DNA of 64,000 nucleotides from FEN-1297 sp021817845 (lineage in GTDB: Bacteria > Bacteroidota > Ignavibacteria > Ignavibacteriales > Ignavibacteriaceae): positions 1 to 64,000 of the forward strand of contig JAKAFW010000010.1 in assembly GCA_021817845.1 (NCBI GenBank). The letters are read 5' to 3'. This document shows positions 1-6,995 of this stretch, piece after piece. The notes below the pieces were generated by a model. It was given only the letters and a program-made list of their open reading frames with translations, made no database searches and was not told the origin of the DNA. The translations under genes and the position numbers were made by a program. Each line of letters starts with the position of its first letter. The first letter of the stretch is position 1.

Positions 1-132
1 GAAAGGTTTATTTTACATTGGCAAATCCTCGTAGAGGATTAACAAATTCCTCAGTATTTACGCTATTCTATTATAATATTATCCTCAATATTGTAATGTA
101 ACAGATTCTTAGGTTGACGCCTATGCGATTAA

Positions 133-414
133 ATCGGGGTAAACTGTATTCGCATTCGGCATTTTAGAAATTTTAATAAAGTTCCATTGTTGATTTATTT
201 AACCAATTCTCCTGTACCAGATAAAGAAACAAGAAAGTTTTCAACGGAACAGTTGCCGAATGTCAATACTGCGATGGCAATGGTTTCACCACCAGGACTT
301 GCAAAACTAATTTTGAATTTGCTATTCAAATTCAAAGCACCACCAATACCAATGAAATCGTTTTCGGACGACAAACAAGCAAAGGAATGGTTAAAACAAT
401 TTTGTGTCCTTTAA
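133..414 (+). pseudogene. C-terminal fragment of a STAS/SEC14 (SpoIIAA-like) domain protein
   Basis: The reading frame opens just after a stop at 130-132 and has no good start; a TTG at 187 is the first possible one. The residues YLTNSPVPDKETRKFS, then a run of small and hydrophobic residues, then KAPPIPMKSFSDDKQAKEWL match the C-terminal half of small SpoIIAA-like/STAS proteins common in Bacteroidota (pattern: DLTN...KEAR..F, then KPP.PTK.F.DEE.A..WL). The N-terminal half is missing, so this is probably a remnant. It lies at the left edge of the accessory array. No ribosome binding site is visible before the TTG. Confidence 0.5.
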
Positions 415-753
415 TTATATTTTCAACCGTGTGCGTTCTAACGCCGCTGCTCAACACGGACAGCGTTTTTCAGTGCGGTATTTGTGTAATAATGAAATTG
501 CGTTTCTAAAGTTACGTTGCTCTTTAAGGTAGTTTGTTCTAAGAAACATTTTTATAAATAAAAGTTGTTGCTGTTGTTCGGCATTCTTGTTTTGAGCTTC
601 CGGTTAGCGGCAATGCCGTTAGTGCATCAAGCGAAGAGTGAAAGTCTCTATTTTTGGTAACGCTGTTATATGCTCAAGTAATTCATCTTAATAACTTGAC
701 CGTTTGTAATCATTTCAGTAAAATTGTGTATATAATAATTATATACATAGCAA
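415..753. other. Non-coding stretch with attC-like motifs and a cassette boundary
   Basis: No gene is visible. CTAACGCCGCTGCTCAACACGG near 434 and GCCGTTAGTGC near 627 have the CTAAC...GTTAG character of integron attC core boxes. GTTATATGC at 665-673 is the exact reverse complement of GCATATAAC at 1329-1337, which surrounds the stop codon of the next antitoxin gene. That arrangement is expected if 666-1337 is one gene cassette. The ends of the upstream site cannot be fixed by eye. Confidence 0.35.
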
Positions 754-1071
754 ATGAAAGATATTTTAGAAAGTTGTGAAGGATTTGAGTGGGATGATGC
801 TAATTCAGATAAAAATTGGCGGAAGCATAAAGTTTCCAAAATTGAATGTGAACAAGTATTTTTTAATAGTCCTTTGATTATTACAGATGATGAAAAACAT
901 TCTGAATCAGAGAAAAGATGGTTTTTACTTGGAAGAACAGATATGGATAGAAAATTATTTGTCGTCTTTACATTAAGAAAAAATTTAATCCGAGTTATTT
1001 CAGCTAGAAGTATGAATAAAAAAGAAAGAAAGATATATGATCAAGAAGTTAAAAAAGATACCAAAGTTTAA
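754..1071 (+). CDS. brnT: BrnT-family toxin (type II toxin-antitoxin system)
   Basis: A 105-aa protein with the BrnT hallmarks: FEWDDANSDKNWRKHKVS near the N-terminus, EQVFFN around residue 40, a central HSESEKRW, then LFVVFTLR and the C-terminal RVISARSMNKKERKIYD. BrnT toxins are small ribonucleases with a RelE-like fold that halt translation and are neutralised by the DNA-binding partner BrnA. The next gene starts inside this one (35-bp overlap), the usual TA layout with toxin first. The pair lies inside a proposed integron cassette, a common place for TA modules. Confidence 0.85.
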   Translation: MKDILESCEGFEWDDANSDKNWRKHKVSKIECEQVFFNSPLIITDDEKHSESEKRWFLLGRTDMDRKLFVVFTLRKNLIRVISARSMNKKERKIYDQEVKKDTKV

Positions 1072-1336
1072 GACCGAAGATGAAGAAAGAGAATTTTGGT
1101 CAAAAGCTGACTCTACCAATTATGTAGATTGGACAAAAGCAAAAAGAGTGAGGCTCCCAAAATTAAAACCATCCACGAAAACAATTTCGATAAGGCTGCC
1201 GGAACATTTAATAGAAGGACTTAAAGCTCTTGCGAACAAAAGAGACGTTCCTTATCAATCTTTAATAAAAATTATATTAAATGAAAGAATAGACCAAGAA
1301 CTTAGAAATAGAACTTATAAACAAAGTCGCATATAA
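1037..1336 (+). CDS. brnA: BrnA/CopG-type antitoxin
   Basis: A 99-aa protein beginning KKIPKFKTEDEEREFW, followed by VDWTKAKR and KPSTKTISIRLPEHLIEGLKALANKRDVPYQSLIKIIL. The TISIRLP strand and the helix after it are the ribbon-helix-helix (CopG/MetJ) DNA-binding unit typical of antitoxins for BrnT toxins. It overlaps the toxin gene by 35 bp and is very probably translated with it; the pair should autorepress. Its TAA stop (1334-1336) lies within ATATAAC, the putative attC R'' box. Confidence 0.85.
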   Translation: MIKKLKKIPKFKTEDEEREFWSKADSTNYVDWTKAKRVRLPKLKPSTKTISIRLPEHLIEGLKALANKRDVPYQSLIKIILNERIDQELRNRTYKQSRI

Positions 1337-1345
1337 CGCTTTTTC
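1329..1345 (+). other. Putative integron attC core (R'' box) at the end of the BrnTA cassette
   Basis: GCATATAACGC contains the stop codon of the antitoxin and is exactly complementary over nine bases to GTTATATGC at 665-673. In integron cassettes the last ORF commonly ends inside the R'' box, and the R'' box pairs with the first bases of the same cassette. The right end of this site is not visible by eye. Confidence 0.4.
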
Positions 1346-1407
1346 ATTGCGGCATTGTTCAAATTTTCGGATATGGTGAAAAGGTAAGCATTAAGGAAAC
1401 TCAATAA

Positions 1408-1686
1408 ATGGAGTATCTTGTTTGGGACGAGGATAAAAATAATCTCACTAAAGAAACAAGAAATATATCCTTTGAATAAATTGTATAATCGCTATCAAAT
1501 AACAAATTGTTGGAGGTGGTTGAGCATCCAAATAAACAGAAATATCCGAACCAAAGGATATTTATAGTTGAAGTCAGAGATTATGCATACATTGTACCAT
1601 TTGTTGAAGATGAAGAAAAGTATTTTTTGAAAACAATATATCCAAGCAGAGAAGCAACAAAGAAGTATTTAAATAAGGAAGAATAG
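1408..1686 (+). pseudogene. Toxin gene of a second TA pair, with two in-frame TAA stops
   Basis: Read in one frame from the ATG at 1408, the product begins MEYLVWDEDKNNLTKETRNI and after the stops continues SNNKLLEVVEHPN, YPNQRIFIVEVRDYAYIVPF and FLKTIYPSREATKKYL. This matches small BrnT-like toxins found next to antitoxins with an IPYQTL motif. TAA codons at 1477-1479 and 1486-1488 interrupt FE.IV.SLSNNK without changing frame, so a full-length toxin cannot be made by standard decoding. The antitoxin gene follows after 2 bp and is intact. A shorter product from the TTGs near 1507 is possible but would lack the N-terminal third. Confidence 0.6.
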
Positions 1687-1688
1687 AG

Positions 1689-1985
1689 ATGAAATATTTA
1701 GATAAAGAAGAAAAGGAATTAGTAGAATCCTACGAAAAAGGTGAATGGAAGCCTATTAAAAAGAAAGACCAAAAAATTTATGTTAAGGCTGCAAAAGAAA
1801 GTATAGCGAAAAGCAAAAGAATAAATATTAGGTTAACTTCAAAAGATTATCATGATATACAAGTAAAGGCAGTAGAAGAAGGAATTCCCTATCAAACACT
1901 GATTTCCAGTATAATTCATAAGTATAATAAAGGGGAATTAAAATCTTCGCAGACTTATAGGATAAATTGTTGTAAACTATATTGA
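1689..1985 (+). CDS. Ribbon-helix-helix antitoxin (partner of the broken toxin)
   Basis: A 98-aa protein starting MKYLDKEEKELVESYEKGEW, with KRINIRLTSKDYHDIQVKAVEEGIPYQTLISSIIHKY around residues 45-75. The INIRLTSKD strand and IPYQTLI helix are typical of CopG/RHH antitoxins paired with BrnT-like toxins. It starts 2 bp after the toxin pseudogene, behind AGAGATG-type spacing. The last 15 residues (ending RINCCKLY) run beyond the usual end of the family, so the original stop may have been lost on recombination with downstream DNA. Confidence 0.75.
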   Translation: MKYLDKEEKELVESYEKGEWKPIKKKDQKIYVKAAKESIAKSKRINIRLTSKDYHDIQVKAVEEGIPYQTLISSIIHKYNKGELKSSQTYRINCCKLY

Positions 1986-2021
1986 TAATGATCGAATCAA
2001 AGTATTATTGAAGAAATACTT

Positions 2022-2969
2022 ATGAAAGCAGTAATATGCACTAAATACGGGCCACCTGAGGTTCTTCAATTTAAGGAAGTGGAAAAACCTTTTCCTAAAG
2101 ATAATGAAGTACTGATAAAAGTATATGCTACAACAGTACACATAGGGGATACTAAGGTTCGGCGTTTAGAGCCTGGTTTAGGACCAGTAAAAGATTTCTT
2201 TTTTAAGCCCTTGATGCGAATCATGGTAGGTTTCAAGGGACCAAGAAAAAAAATACTTGGGATGGAACTGGCCGGAGAAATTGAAGCAATCGGCAAAGAT
2301 GTTACGCTGTTTAATATTGGCGATCCCGTTTTTGCATCCACTGAATTTAGATTTGGTGCGTATGCCCAATATTGCTGTATACCTGAAGATGGGATTCTCG
2401 CAATAAAACCAATCAATATGTCCTACGAGGAAGCCGCCCCGATTTCTAATGGTGGATTAACCGCTTTGCTTAATCTTAGAAAAGCAAATATTCATAAGAG
2501 TCAAAAGGTATTAATCTATGGAGCTTCCGGTAGTGTTGGTACTTATGCAATACAGATTGCCAAGCACTTTGGGGCAGAAGTTACAGGAGTATGCAGTACT
2601 GCGAATTTGGGAATAGTGAAATCTCTGGGAGCCGATAAGCTTATCGATTACACGCAAGAAGATTTTACACAAAGCGATGATGCTTATGACGTTATTTTTG
2701 ATGCAGTAGGCAAGATTGCATATTCAAAACGTAAAAAATCCCTGACGAAGTCCGGAGTCTATCTAAACGTTTTTGCTTTGTCAGGCAACATTAAGTTAAA
2801 GGTTGAAGACCTGATCTTTCTCAAAGAACTCTGCGAGGCAGGAAAGCTAAGATCAGTGATAGATAAACGCTACCCTATGGTACAAATAGTAGAGGCTCAT
2901 AGGTATGTTGAAAAAGGGCACAAAAAAGGAAATGTAGTAATAACTATTGAGCATAAAGACAAAACCTAA
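2022..2969 (+). CDS. NAD(P)-dependent zinc-free alcohol dehydrogenase / quinone oxidoreductase (MDR family)
   Basis: A 315-aa medium-chain dehydrogenase/reductase. The N-terminal GroES-like domain (KAVICTKYGPPEVLQF, LGMELAGEIEAIGKDV) is followed by a Rossmann domain with YGASGSVGTYAIQIAKHFGAEV around residue 165, which binds NADP(H) or NAD(H). The catalytic and structural zinc cysteines of zinc-dependent members are absent, so it belongs with quinone or enone reductases. The substrate is unknown. The stop codon is embedded in ACCTAAC, the proposed R'' box of an attC-like site. Length is normal and the frame intact. Confidence 0.85.
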   Translation: MKAVICTKYGPPEVLQFKEVEKPFPKDNEVLIKVYATTVHIGDTKVRRLEPGLGPVKDFFFKPLMRIMVGFKGPRKKILGMELAGEIEAIGKDVTLFNIGDPVFASTEFRFGAYAQYCCIPEDGILAIKPINMSYEEAAPISNGGLTALLNLRKANIHKSQKVLIYGASGSVGTYAIQIAKHFGAEVTGVCSTANLGIVKSLGADKLIDYTQEDFTQSDDAYDVIFDAVGKIAYSKRKKSLTKSGVYLNVFALSGNIKLKVEDLIFLKELCEAGKLRSVIDKRYPMVQIVEAHRYVEKGHKKGNVVITIEHKDKT

Positions 2970-3021
2970 CAAGTTTTCCAAGCCGAACGCTTTAAACGCT
3001 ACAGCATTTATGTGGTTATAA
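2964..3021 (+). other. attC-like site between the MDR and EamA cassettes
   Basis: The segment begins ACCTAAC (fits R'' consensus RYYYAAC) over the MDR stop codon, continues AAGTTTTCCAAGCCGAACGC, which resembles the left half of known attC sites, and ends with GTTATAA at 3015-3021. The length of 58 bp falls in the usual attC range. GTTATAA is the exact complement of TTATAAC at 4072-4078, which covers the stop of the next ORF, as expected for the two ends of a single cassette. A clear L''/L' pairing was not seen. Confidence 0.4.
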
Positions 3022-3159
3022 AATTTCGTTGTAATAGTTGCTTAATTAAAATAATTTTTTGTCTCATTTTTATTGACAGATTCCGACCATAACTAACGCT
3101 AGGTTAGTGACAAATTAATAAATTCAATTTTATAGATTATGGTTTTTTGATAAGTACAA

Positions 3160-4077
3160 TTGAAAATAACAAATAGTAAAAATTCTGATATAATTGTAAT
3201 CTTACAAGCTTTGTTTGTGACCTTTTTATGGTCGACATCATTCATAATTATTAAATGGGGGCTAATTGAAATTCCTCCAATTACATATGCAGGATTACGT
3301 TACATTATAGCTTTTTTATGTTTTACACCTTTCATTGCAAAGAAAAAATATATTAATGAAATAAAACATCTAAGCACTAATCAATGGAAAAAACTAGTTT
3401 TTCTAGGATTAGTTTTTTATACTCTTACCCAAGGTACACAATTTTTGGGGTTATCTTTACTCCCATCTGTTACTGTAAGCTTGATGCTTAATTTTACTCC
3501 CTTTATTGTCGCCGTAATGGGAATATTATTTCTTAATGAAAAACCATCGAACCTTCAGTGGCTTGGGACAGTGTTATTTGTTGCCGGTATTATTGCATAT
3601 TTTTTCCCTATTTCAATTGTTGAAAATAAAGCTCTCGGATTAGCGGCAATGTCTGCTGGGGTTCTAGCTAATGCTGGTTCTGCAGTAATTGGGAGAAATA
3701 TAAATAGAAATAAAGATATTAGTCCAATAGTTATTACTTTTATAAGTATGGGCATCGGAGCCTCATTTTTAATTATTATTGGACTTTTATTTGGAGGATT
3801 TCCTAAGATCAGTTTTAAGACATGGATGTATTTATTATGGTTAGCAGTTATTAATACAGCTTTTGCTTTTACACTGTGGAATCATACGCTAAGAACACTC
3901 ACGGCAATGGAATCCAGCATAATTAATGGAACAATGTTAATTCAAATTGCAGTTCTTGCATGGTTTTTTCTTGGAGAAAGTATTTCTGTCCATGAATTGA
4001 TAGGAATGTTAATTGCTGCTTTCGGTGCAATACTAGTCCAGACTAAAAAGAAAACTGTTATTAATAAAGCGTTATAA
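3160..4077 (+). CDS. EamA/DMT-superfamily transporter
   Basis: A 305-aa integral membrane protein with about ten hydrophobic segments arranged as two EamA repeats: the first from LFVTFLWSTSFIIIKWGL, the second from GLAAMSAGVLANAGSAVIGR. Conserved family features include GLRYIIAFLCFTPF and the terminal FFLGESISVHELIGMLIAAFGAI. Members export amino acids, metabolites or drugs; the substrate cannot be told from sequence. No ATG is available at the N-terminus; TTG at 3160 is the best start. The stop TAA lies inside TTATAAC, a proposed attC R'' box, so this is probably the last gene of the cassette array. Confidence 0.85.
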   Translation: MKITNSKNSDIIVILQALFVTFLWSTSFIIIKWGLIEIPPITYAGLRYIIAFLCFTPFIAKKKYINEIKHLSTNQWKKLVFLGLVFYTLTQGTQFLGLSLLPSVTVSLMLNFTPFIVAVMGILFLNEKPSNLQWLGTVLFVAGIIAYFFPISIVENKALGLAAMSAGVLANAGSAVIGRNINRNKDISPIVITFISMGIGASFLIIIGLLFGGFPKISFKTWMYLLWLAVINTAFAFTLWNHTLRTLTAMESSIINGTMLIQIAVLAWFFLGESISVHELIGMLIAAFGAILVQTKKKTVINKAL

Positions 4078-4146
4078 CGTTAATCAAGCGAAAGCACCTC
4101 AAAGTGGGGCAGGCTGTTTCATCTAGCTTGTTCAATGTAGTTGTTC
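4072..4146 (+). other. Putative attC-like site after the EamA gene
   Basis: TTATAACG covers the EamA stop; about 75 bp later comes GTTGTTC. CAAGC at 4085-4089 and GCTTG at 4126-4130 could pair as L'' and L' arms. The right boundary is uncertain. Confidence 0.3.
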
Positions 4147-4429
4147 TAATTAATAAACTTGGAAAATGCTCGTCCGACAAAATATACCCTCATTTTGCTT
4201 AATCAATGGCAGTTACTTTTTATGTGGCATCCTTTTCCTTGGGAGAACTTATCGGCACGCCATTATTGCGTCAAACGAACCTTTATGCTTCATATAGCGT
4301 GAAAGTATATTGCTACTAAAAATAGTGAGCGGGGTTTAAAGAAGAGGGGAAAGAGAGCCGCTTCAAATCATAATATTTTTCAGCTTAATTTATTATTATT
4401 GCAGAGAATAATCTTGATGAAAGAATAAT
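4147..4429. other. Non-coding region between the accessory array and gldC
   Basis: No ORF or clear terminator is visible. TTGCGTCAAACGAACC and GTGAAAGTATATTG near 4268-4310 loosely resemble TGCATCAAGCGAAGAGTGAAAG near 635, suggesting a second decayed copy of the same spacer. A purine-rich stretch precedes gldC. Confidence 0.25.
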
Positions 4430-4786
4430 ATGCCAAAATTATCTCAAATAAAGTTTACTGTTGAATTAGATGATAAAAAAATGCCTGAGAAGATCGAATG
4501 GGAGGCTACTGATGCAGGTTTTGATGGAAAAAAGACTTGCAGTACAATAATGATCTCACTTTGGGATAAAGAGGAAAAGTCGACTCTTGCAATTGATTTG
4601 TGGACAAAAGAAATGTTGGTAGATGATATGAATGTCCACTTCTATCAAATCTTAAAAAAGATGGCTGAAACTTACCTTAGAGCCACTCAAAATAATGAAG
4701 CTTCAAAGATGATTGAGGACTTTGCATTGCAGTTTGCAGGGAAATTAAATTTGATTAAGAAAATTGATAAAGAAGGAATTTCATAA
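4430..4786 (+). CDS. gldC: Gliding motility protein GldC homologue
   Basis: A 118-aa soluble protein with the GldC signature throughout: SQIKFTVELDDKKMPEKIEWEATDAGFDGKKTC, then MISLWDKEEKSTLAIDLWTKEMLVDDMNVHFYQ and a C-terminal helix ending FALQFAGKLNLIKK. In Flavobacterium johnsoniae GldC is an accessory factor that improves gliding, but homologues occur in many non-gliding Bacteroidota, so motility should not be assumed. No other gld gene is in the window. It marks the return to core chromosome after the cassette-like array. Confidence 0.85.
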   Translation: MPKLSQIKFTVELDDKKMPEKIEWEATDAGFDGKKTCSTIMISLWDKEEKSTLAIDLWTKEMLVDDMNVHFYQILKKMAETYLRATQNNEASKMIEDFALQFAGKLNLIKKIDKEGIS

Positions 4787-4819
4787 TGTAGAGGAGTTGG
4801 TGGACAAGAAAGATGACTG

Positions 4820-5731
4820 TTATTTAAATCTTTCTTTTAGCTTGGAAGCATATCGACGGCTCATTTGAAAAGGCTCGGAAATATTTTGCACAAAAACATG
4901 ATATGAAGAGTTAAACCATTTTTCAACTTTATAGACGTATTCCAGGTTAACAATTGTAGAACGATGAATTCTGACAAAATATTTGGATGGCAGTCTTTCT
5001 TCCCATTCCAACATCGGTTTGAGCACAAGCACTTTTTTCTGTCCCTCTAAATATAAATATGTATAATCTTTTTCCGCGGTGATGCATTGAATTGTACATA
5101 TTTTAATAAAGCGTGAAATTCCGTCAACTGTAATAAATAATCTATCATCGTATTCCAATGCTTTCTTGTTTGAATGACCATCATCTAATTCTAAATCATC
5201 TTCTTCATCGTCAAAATCCTCTTCATCTTTTATCAAATGATTATTAAGAACTTTGCTTAGCTCAACTTTTCCATGATTATATCCAGCGTGAGCTTCTGTA
5301 ATTGAAGATGCGGCAATTGCACTTTCATTTGCACTGTTTTTTTCGATGGGTAATTCTTTATCCTGAATTTTTGAGATTAGACGTGAGACTGTAATTGCCA
5401 ACCGGTCAAAGTCAATCGGTTTCTTTAAATAGTCAAGAGCGTTTACTTCAAAAGCGCGAAGGGCATAATCTTGAGAGGCGCTTATGAATATAACAGTAGA
5501 CTCAGAGGAAATTTTTTTCATCAAATCAAAACCGCTGCTGGTTCCGAGTTTTACATCAAGAAAGATGCTGTCCGGTTTTAGTTCTTTTATAATGTCTAAT
5601 GCTTTAGAAATATTTGCGGCTTCGCCGACAACATTTATCTGAGGAAATTTTTTTAGAAGAATATTCAAAAGCTTTCTTGAATAAACATCATCATCAACTA
5701 CTACTGTGCTTACTTTATTTTGGTCAGGCAT
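4820..5731 (-). CDS. LytTR-family response regulator with an acidic linker
   Basis: A 303-aa protein. Residues 7-125 form a CheY-like receiver (STVVVDDDVYSRKLL, phosphoacceptor in IFLDVKLG, then VIFISAS and the LKKP lysine). Residues about 200-300 form a LytTR DNA-binding domain (FITVDGISRFIKICTIQCITAEKDYTYLYLEGQK, FVRIHRSTIVNLEYV). Between them is an unusually acidic linker, DEEDFDDEEDDLELDDGHSN. LytTR regulators bind DNA through beta strands and usually pair with LytS-type kinases; none is adjacent here, so it is an orphan. It is convergent with gldC. Confidence 0.88.
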   Translation of the reverse strand: MPDQNKVSTVVVDDDVYSRKLLNILLKKFPQINVVGEAANISKALDIIKELKPDSIFLDVKLGTSSGFDLMKKISSESTVIFISASQDYALRAFEVNALDYLKKPIDFDRLAITVSRLISKIQDKELPIEKNSANESAIAASSITEAHAGYNHGKVELSKVLNNHLIKDEEDFDDEEDDLELDDGHSNKKALEYDDRLFITVDGISRFIKICTIQCITAEKDYTYLYLEGQKKVLVLKPMLEWEERLPSKYFVRIHRSTIVNLEYVYKVEKWFNSSYHVFVQNISEPFQMSRRYASKLKERFK

Positions 5732-5810
5732 ATTTTCTATCTAAAATAAATTCTTTCTTTTAACGTAATCAAAACTTATACCATTAATAAAAATTATGGG
5801 TTAATAAATG

Positions 5811-5952
5811 ACTCACCTTACGCAGTCCACATGAAAAACTTAGTCACTAAGGCACCAAGACACAAAATATTGAGAAAATTTATGTTTTTACTAGCGAAAA
5901 CTTTGTGACTTAGAGTCTTGGAGGCAAATCTTTCATTTTTGTGTAAGGTGAA
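5811..5952. repeat. Imperfect long palindromic element
   Basis: TCACCTTACGCA at 5813-5824 and TGTGTAAGGTGA at 5940-5951 are inverted repeats matching at 11 of 12 positions. Inside, AGTCACTAAGGCACCAAGAC and the reverse complement of TTTGTGACTTAGAGTCTTGG are related, giving a long hairpin of about 140 bp. The word family CACTAAGRCACCAAGACAC recurs in intergenic repeats of many AT-rich bacteria (general knowledge). It fills most of the gap 5732-6040, which holds no gene. Confidence 0.5.
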
Positions 5953-6040
5953 TAAATAATTAAAAAAATGAATACTATGTGTCTCAATAAAATATAAATT
6001 GAGAATAAATGATTTTTTGTGTTAAAATGAAACAAAAAAT

Positions 6041-6340
6041 CTACTTTCCTTCAAGCCATGGATCAAGAAAATCCTGGTGCTTAACCGGATTGAATTCGAT
6101 GAAATCATAAGTAGCACAATTATTAATGAAATATGGGTCGTGGTTAAAAAAATCTTTAATTACATCGACTGAGACTGCTCTGGCTGCTACTACGCCTCCG
6201 CTTCTTGGGTTCTTAGGTCCTGAAAATAAAAGAATTTTATTATCATAGCCATCCTGTAAAAATTTTCGGTGTTGAGGTAAAATTGAATCAATTTTCTCAA
6301 GAGGTACTGTATAATTAATCATTACTAAAAAGTGTTTCAT
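6041..6340 (-). CDS. YciI-related (YCII) domain protein
   Basis: A 99-aa protein: KHFLVMINYTVPLEKIDSILPQHRKFL, then a GPKNPRSGGVVAARA segment, and FFNHDPYFINNCATYDFIEFNPVKH. This is the ferredoxin-like YCII fold, with the conserved H-R-FL and DPY/F motifs seen in YciI and dechlorinase-like families. The biochemical role is unknown. Its ATG overlaps the stop of the upstream transporter remnant as ATGA, so the two were once translationally coupled. Confidence 0.8.
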   Translation of the reverse strand: MKHFLVMINYTVPLEKIDSILPQHRKFLQDGYDNKILLFSGPKNPRSGGVVAARAVSVDVIKDFFNHDPYFINNCATYDFIEFNPVKHQDFLDPWLEGK

Positions 6341-6791
6341 GTATCAATTAGTCTCCTTTTCCCAAACTCCGGATCGATTGGAATAATTTTAGTTATAAAA
6401 TATCCGGGAATCATTGTGATAAAAATCCAAACGAAAAAATGTTGGTACCCTAATACTTGTTGTAACCATCCGCTAAACATTCCGGGAATCATCATGCTTA
6501 GTGCCATTATGCCGGTGCAAATTGCATAATTAGCTGTTTTAAATTCACCTTCTGGAATATATATCATAGCGCGGCAAGCCGCAATTTTGAATTATGAATC
6601 CGCCGCGGCGGATGAATTTTGAATGAAACGCAATGAAATTTATCATAAGAATATCTTGACATAAAAAACAAAGATTTAAATGGCAATACTATAAAAAACA
6701 TATAGGCTGTGAAACCGAATCCATATCCAAACTGTTCGCCTGCAATACAAAAATTCATTATAGCATAATTAGTTGGCTGTGCATAGGACAT
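6337..6791 (-). pseudogene. Remnant of an AmpG/PAT-like MFS transporter, split by a small insertion
   Basis: Two pieces of one family are present in order on the minus strand. The upstream piece (about 6690-6791) reads CIAGEQFGYGFGFTAYMFFI. The downstream piece (6337-6567) reads YIPEGEFKTANYAICTGIMA, then SMMIPGMFSGWLQQVLGYQHFF. Together they equal about the last 100 residues of MFS transporters of the AmpG/PAT type (FGYGFGFTAYM...GEYKTSHYAI.TG.MALGMM.PGM.SG). About 100 bp of unrelated sequence lie between, and everything N-terminal has been lost. It cannot be functional. Confidence 0.7.
6570..6680. repeat. Small insertion with a perfect GC-rich palindrome inside the MFS remnant
   Basis: ATCCGCCGCGGCGGAT at 6598-6613 is a perfect 16-bp palindrome in otherwise AT-rich DNA, flanked by AATTTTGAATTATGA on one side and TGAATTTTGAATGA on the other. 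The segment interrupts the homology between the two MFS pieces, so it looks inserted. The exact ends were not determined. Confidence 0.4.
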
Positions 6792-6995
6792 ATTATTAAT
6801 TGTGAAAAATTCCAGTTCAAAATAAAAAAAAGTTAAAGTAGTTAAAATGATCTTGTACCATAAAAGATAACCGATTACAAATTAAGCGCTATATCAAACT
6901 TCTGGTTTGAAAATCTTATAAAAATATAATACCGATTTACACGGAAAAAATTCCAGAATTATCTTATATTACTCTCCTTTAAAAGGCATTAGTTT

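Noticed and set aside
4430..4786. Evidence of gliding motility from gldC
   Set aside because: GldC alone is an accessory protein present in non-gliding Bacteroidota; no core gld/spr genes are in the window.
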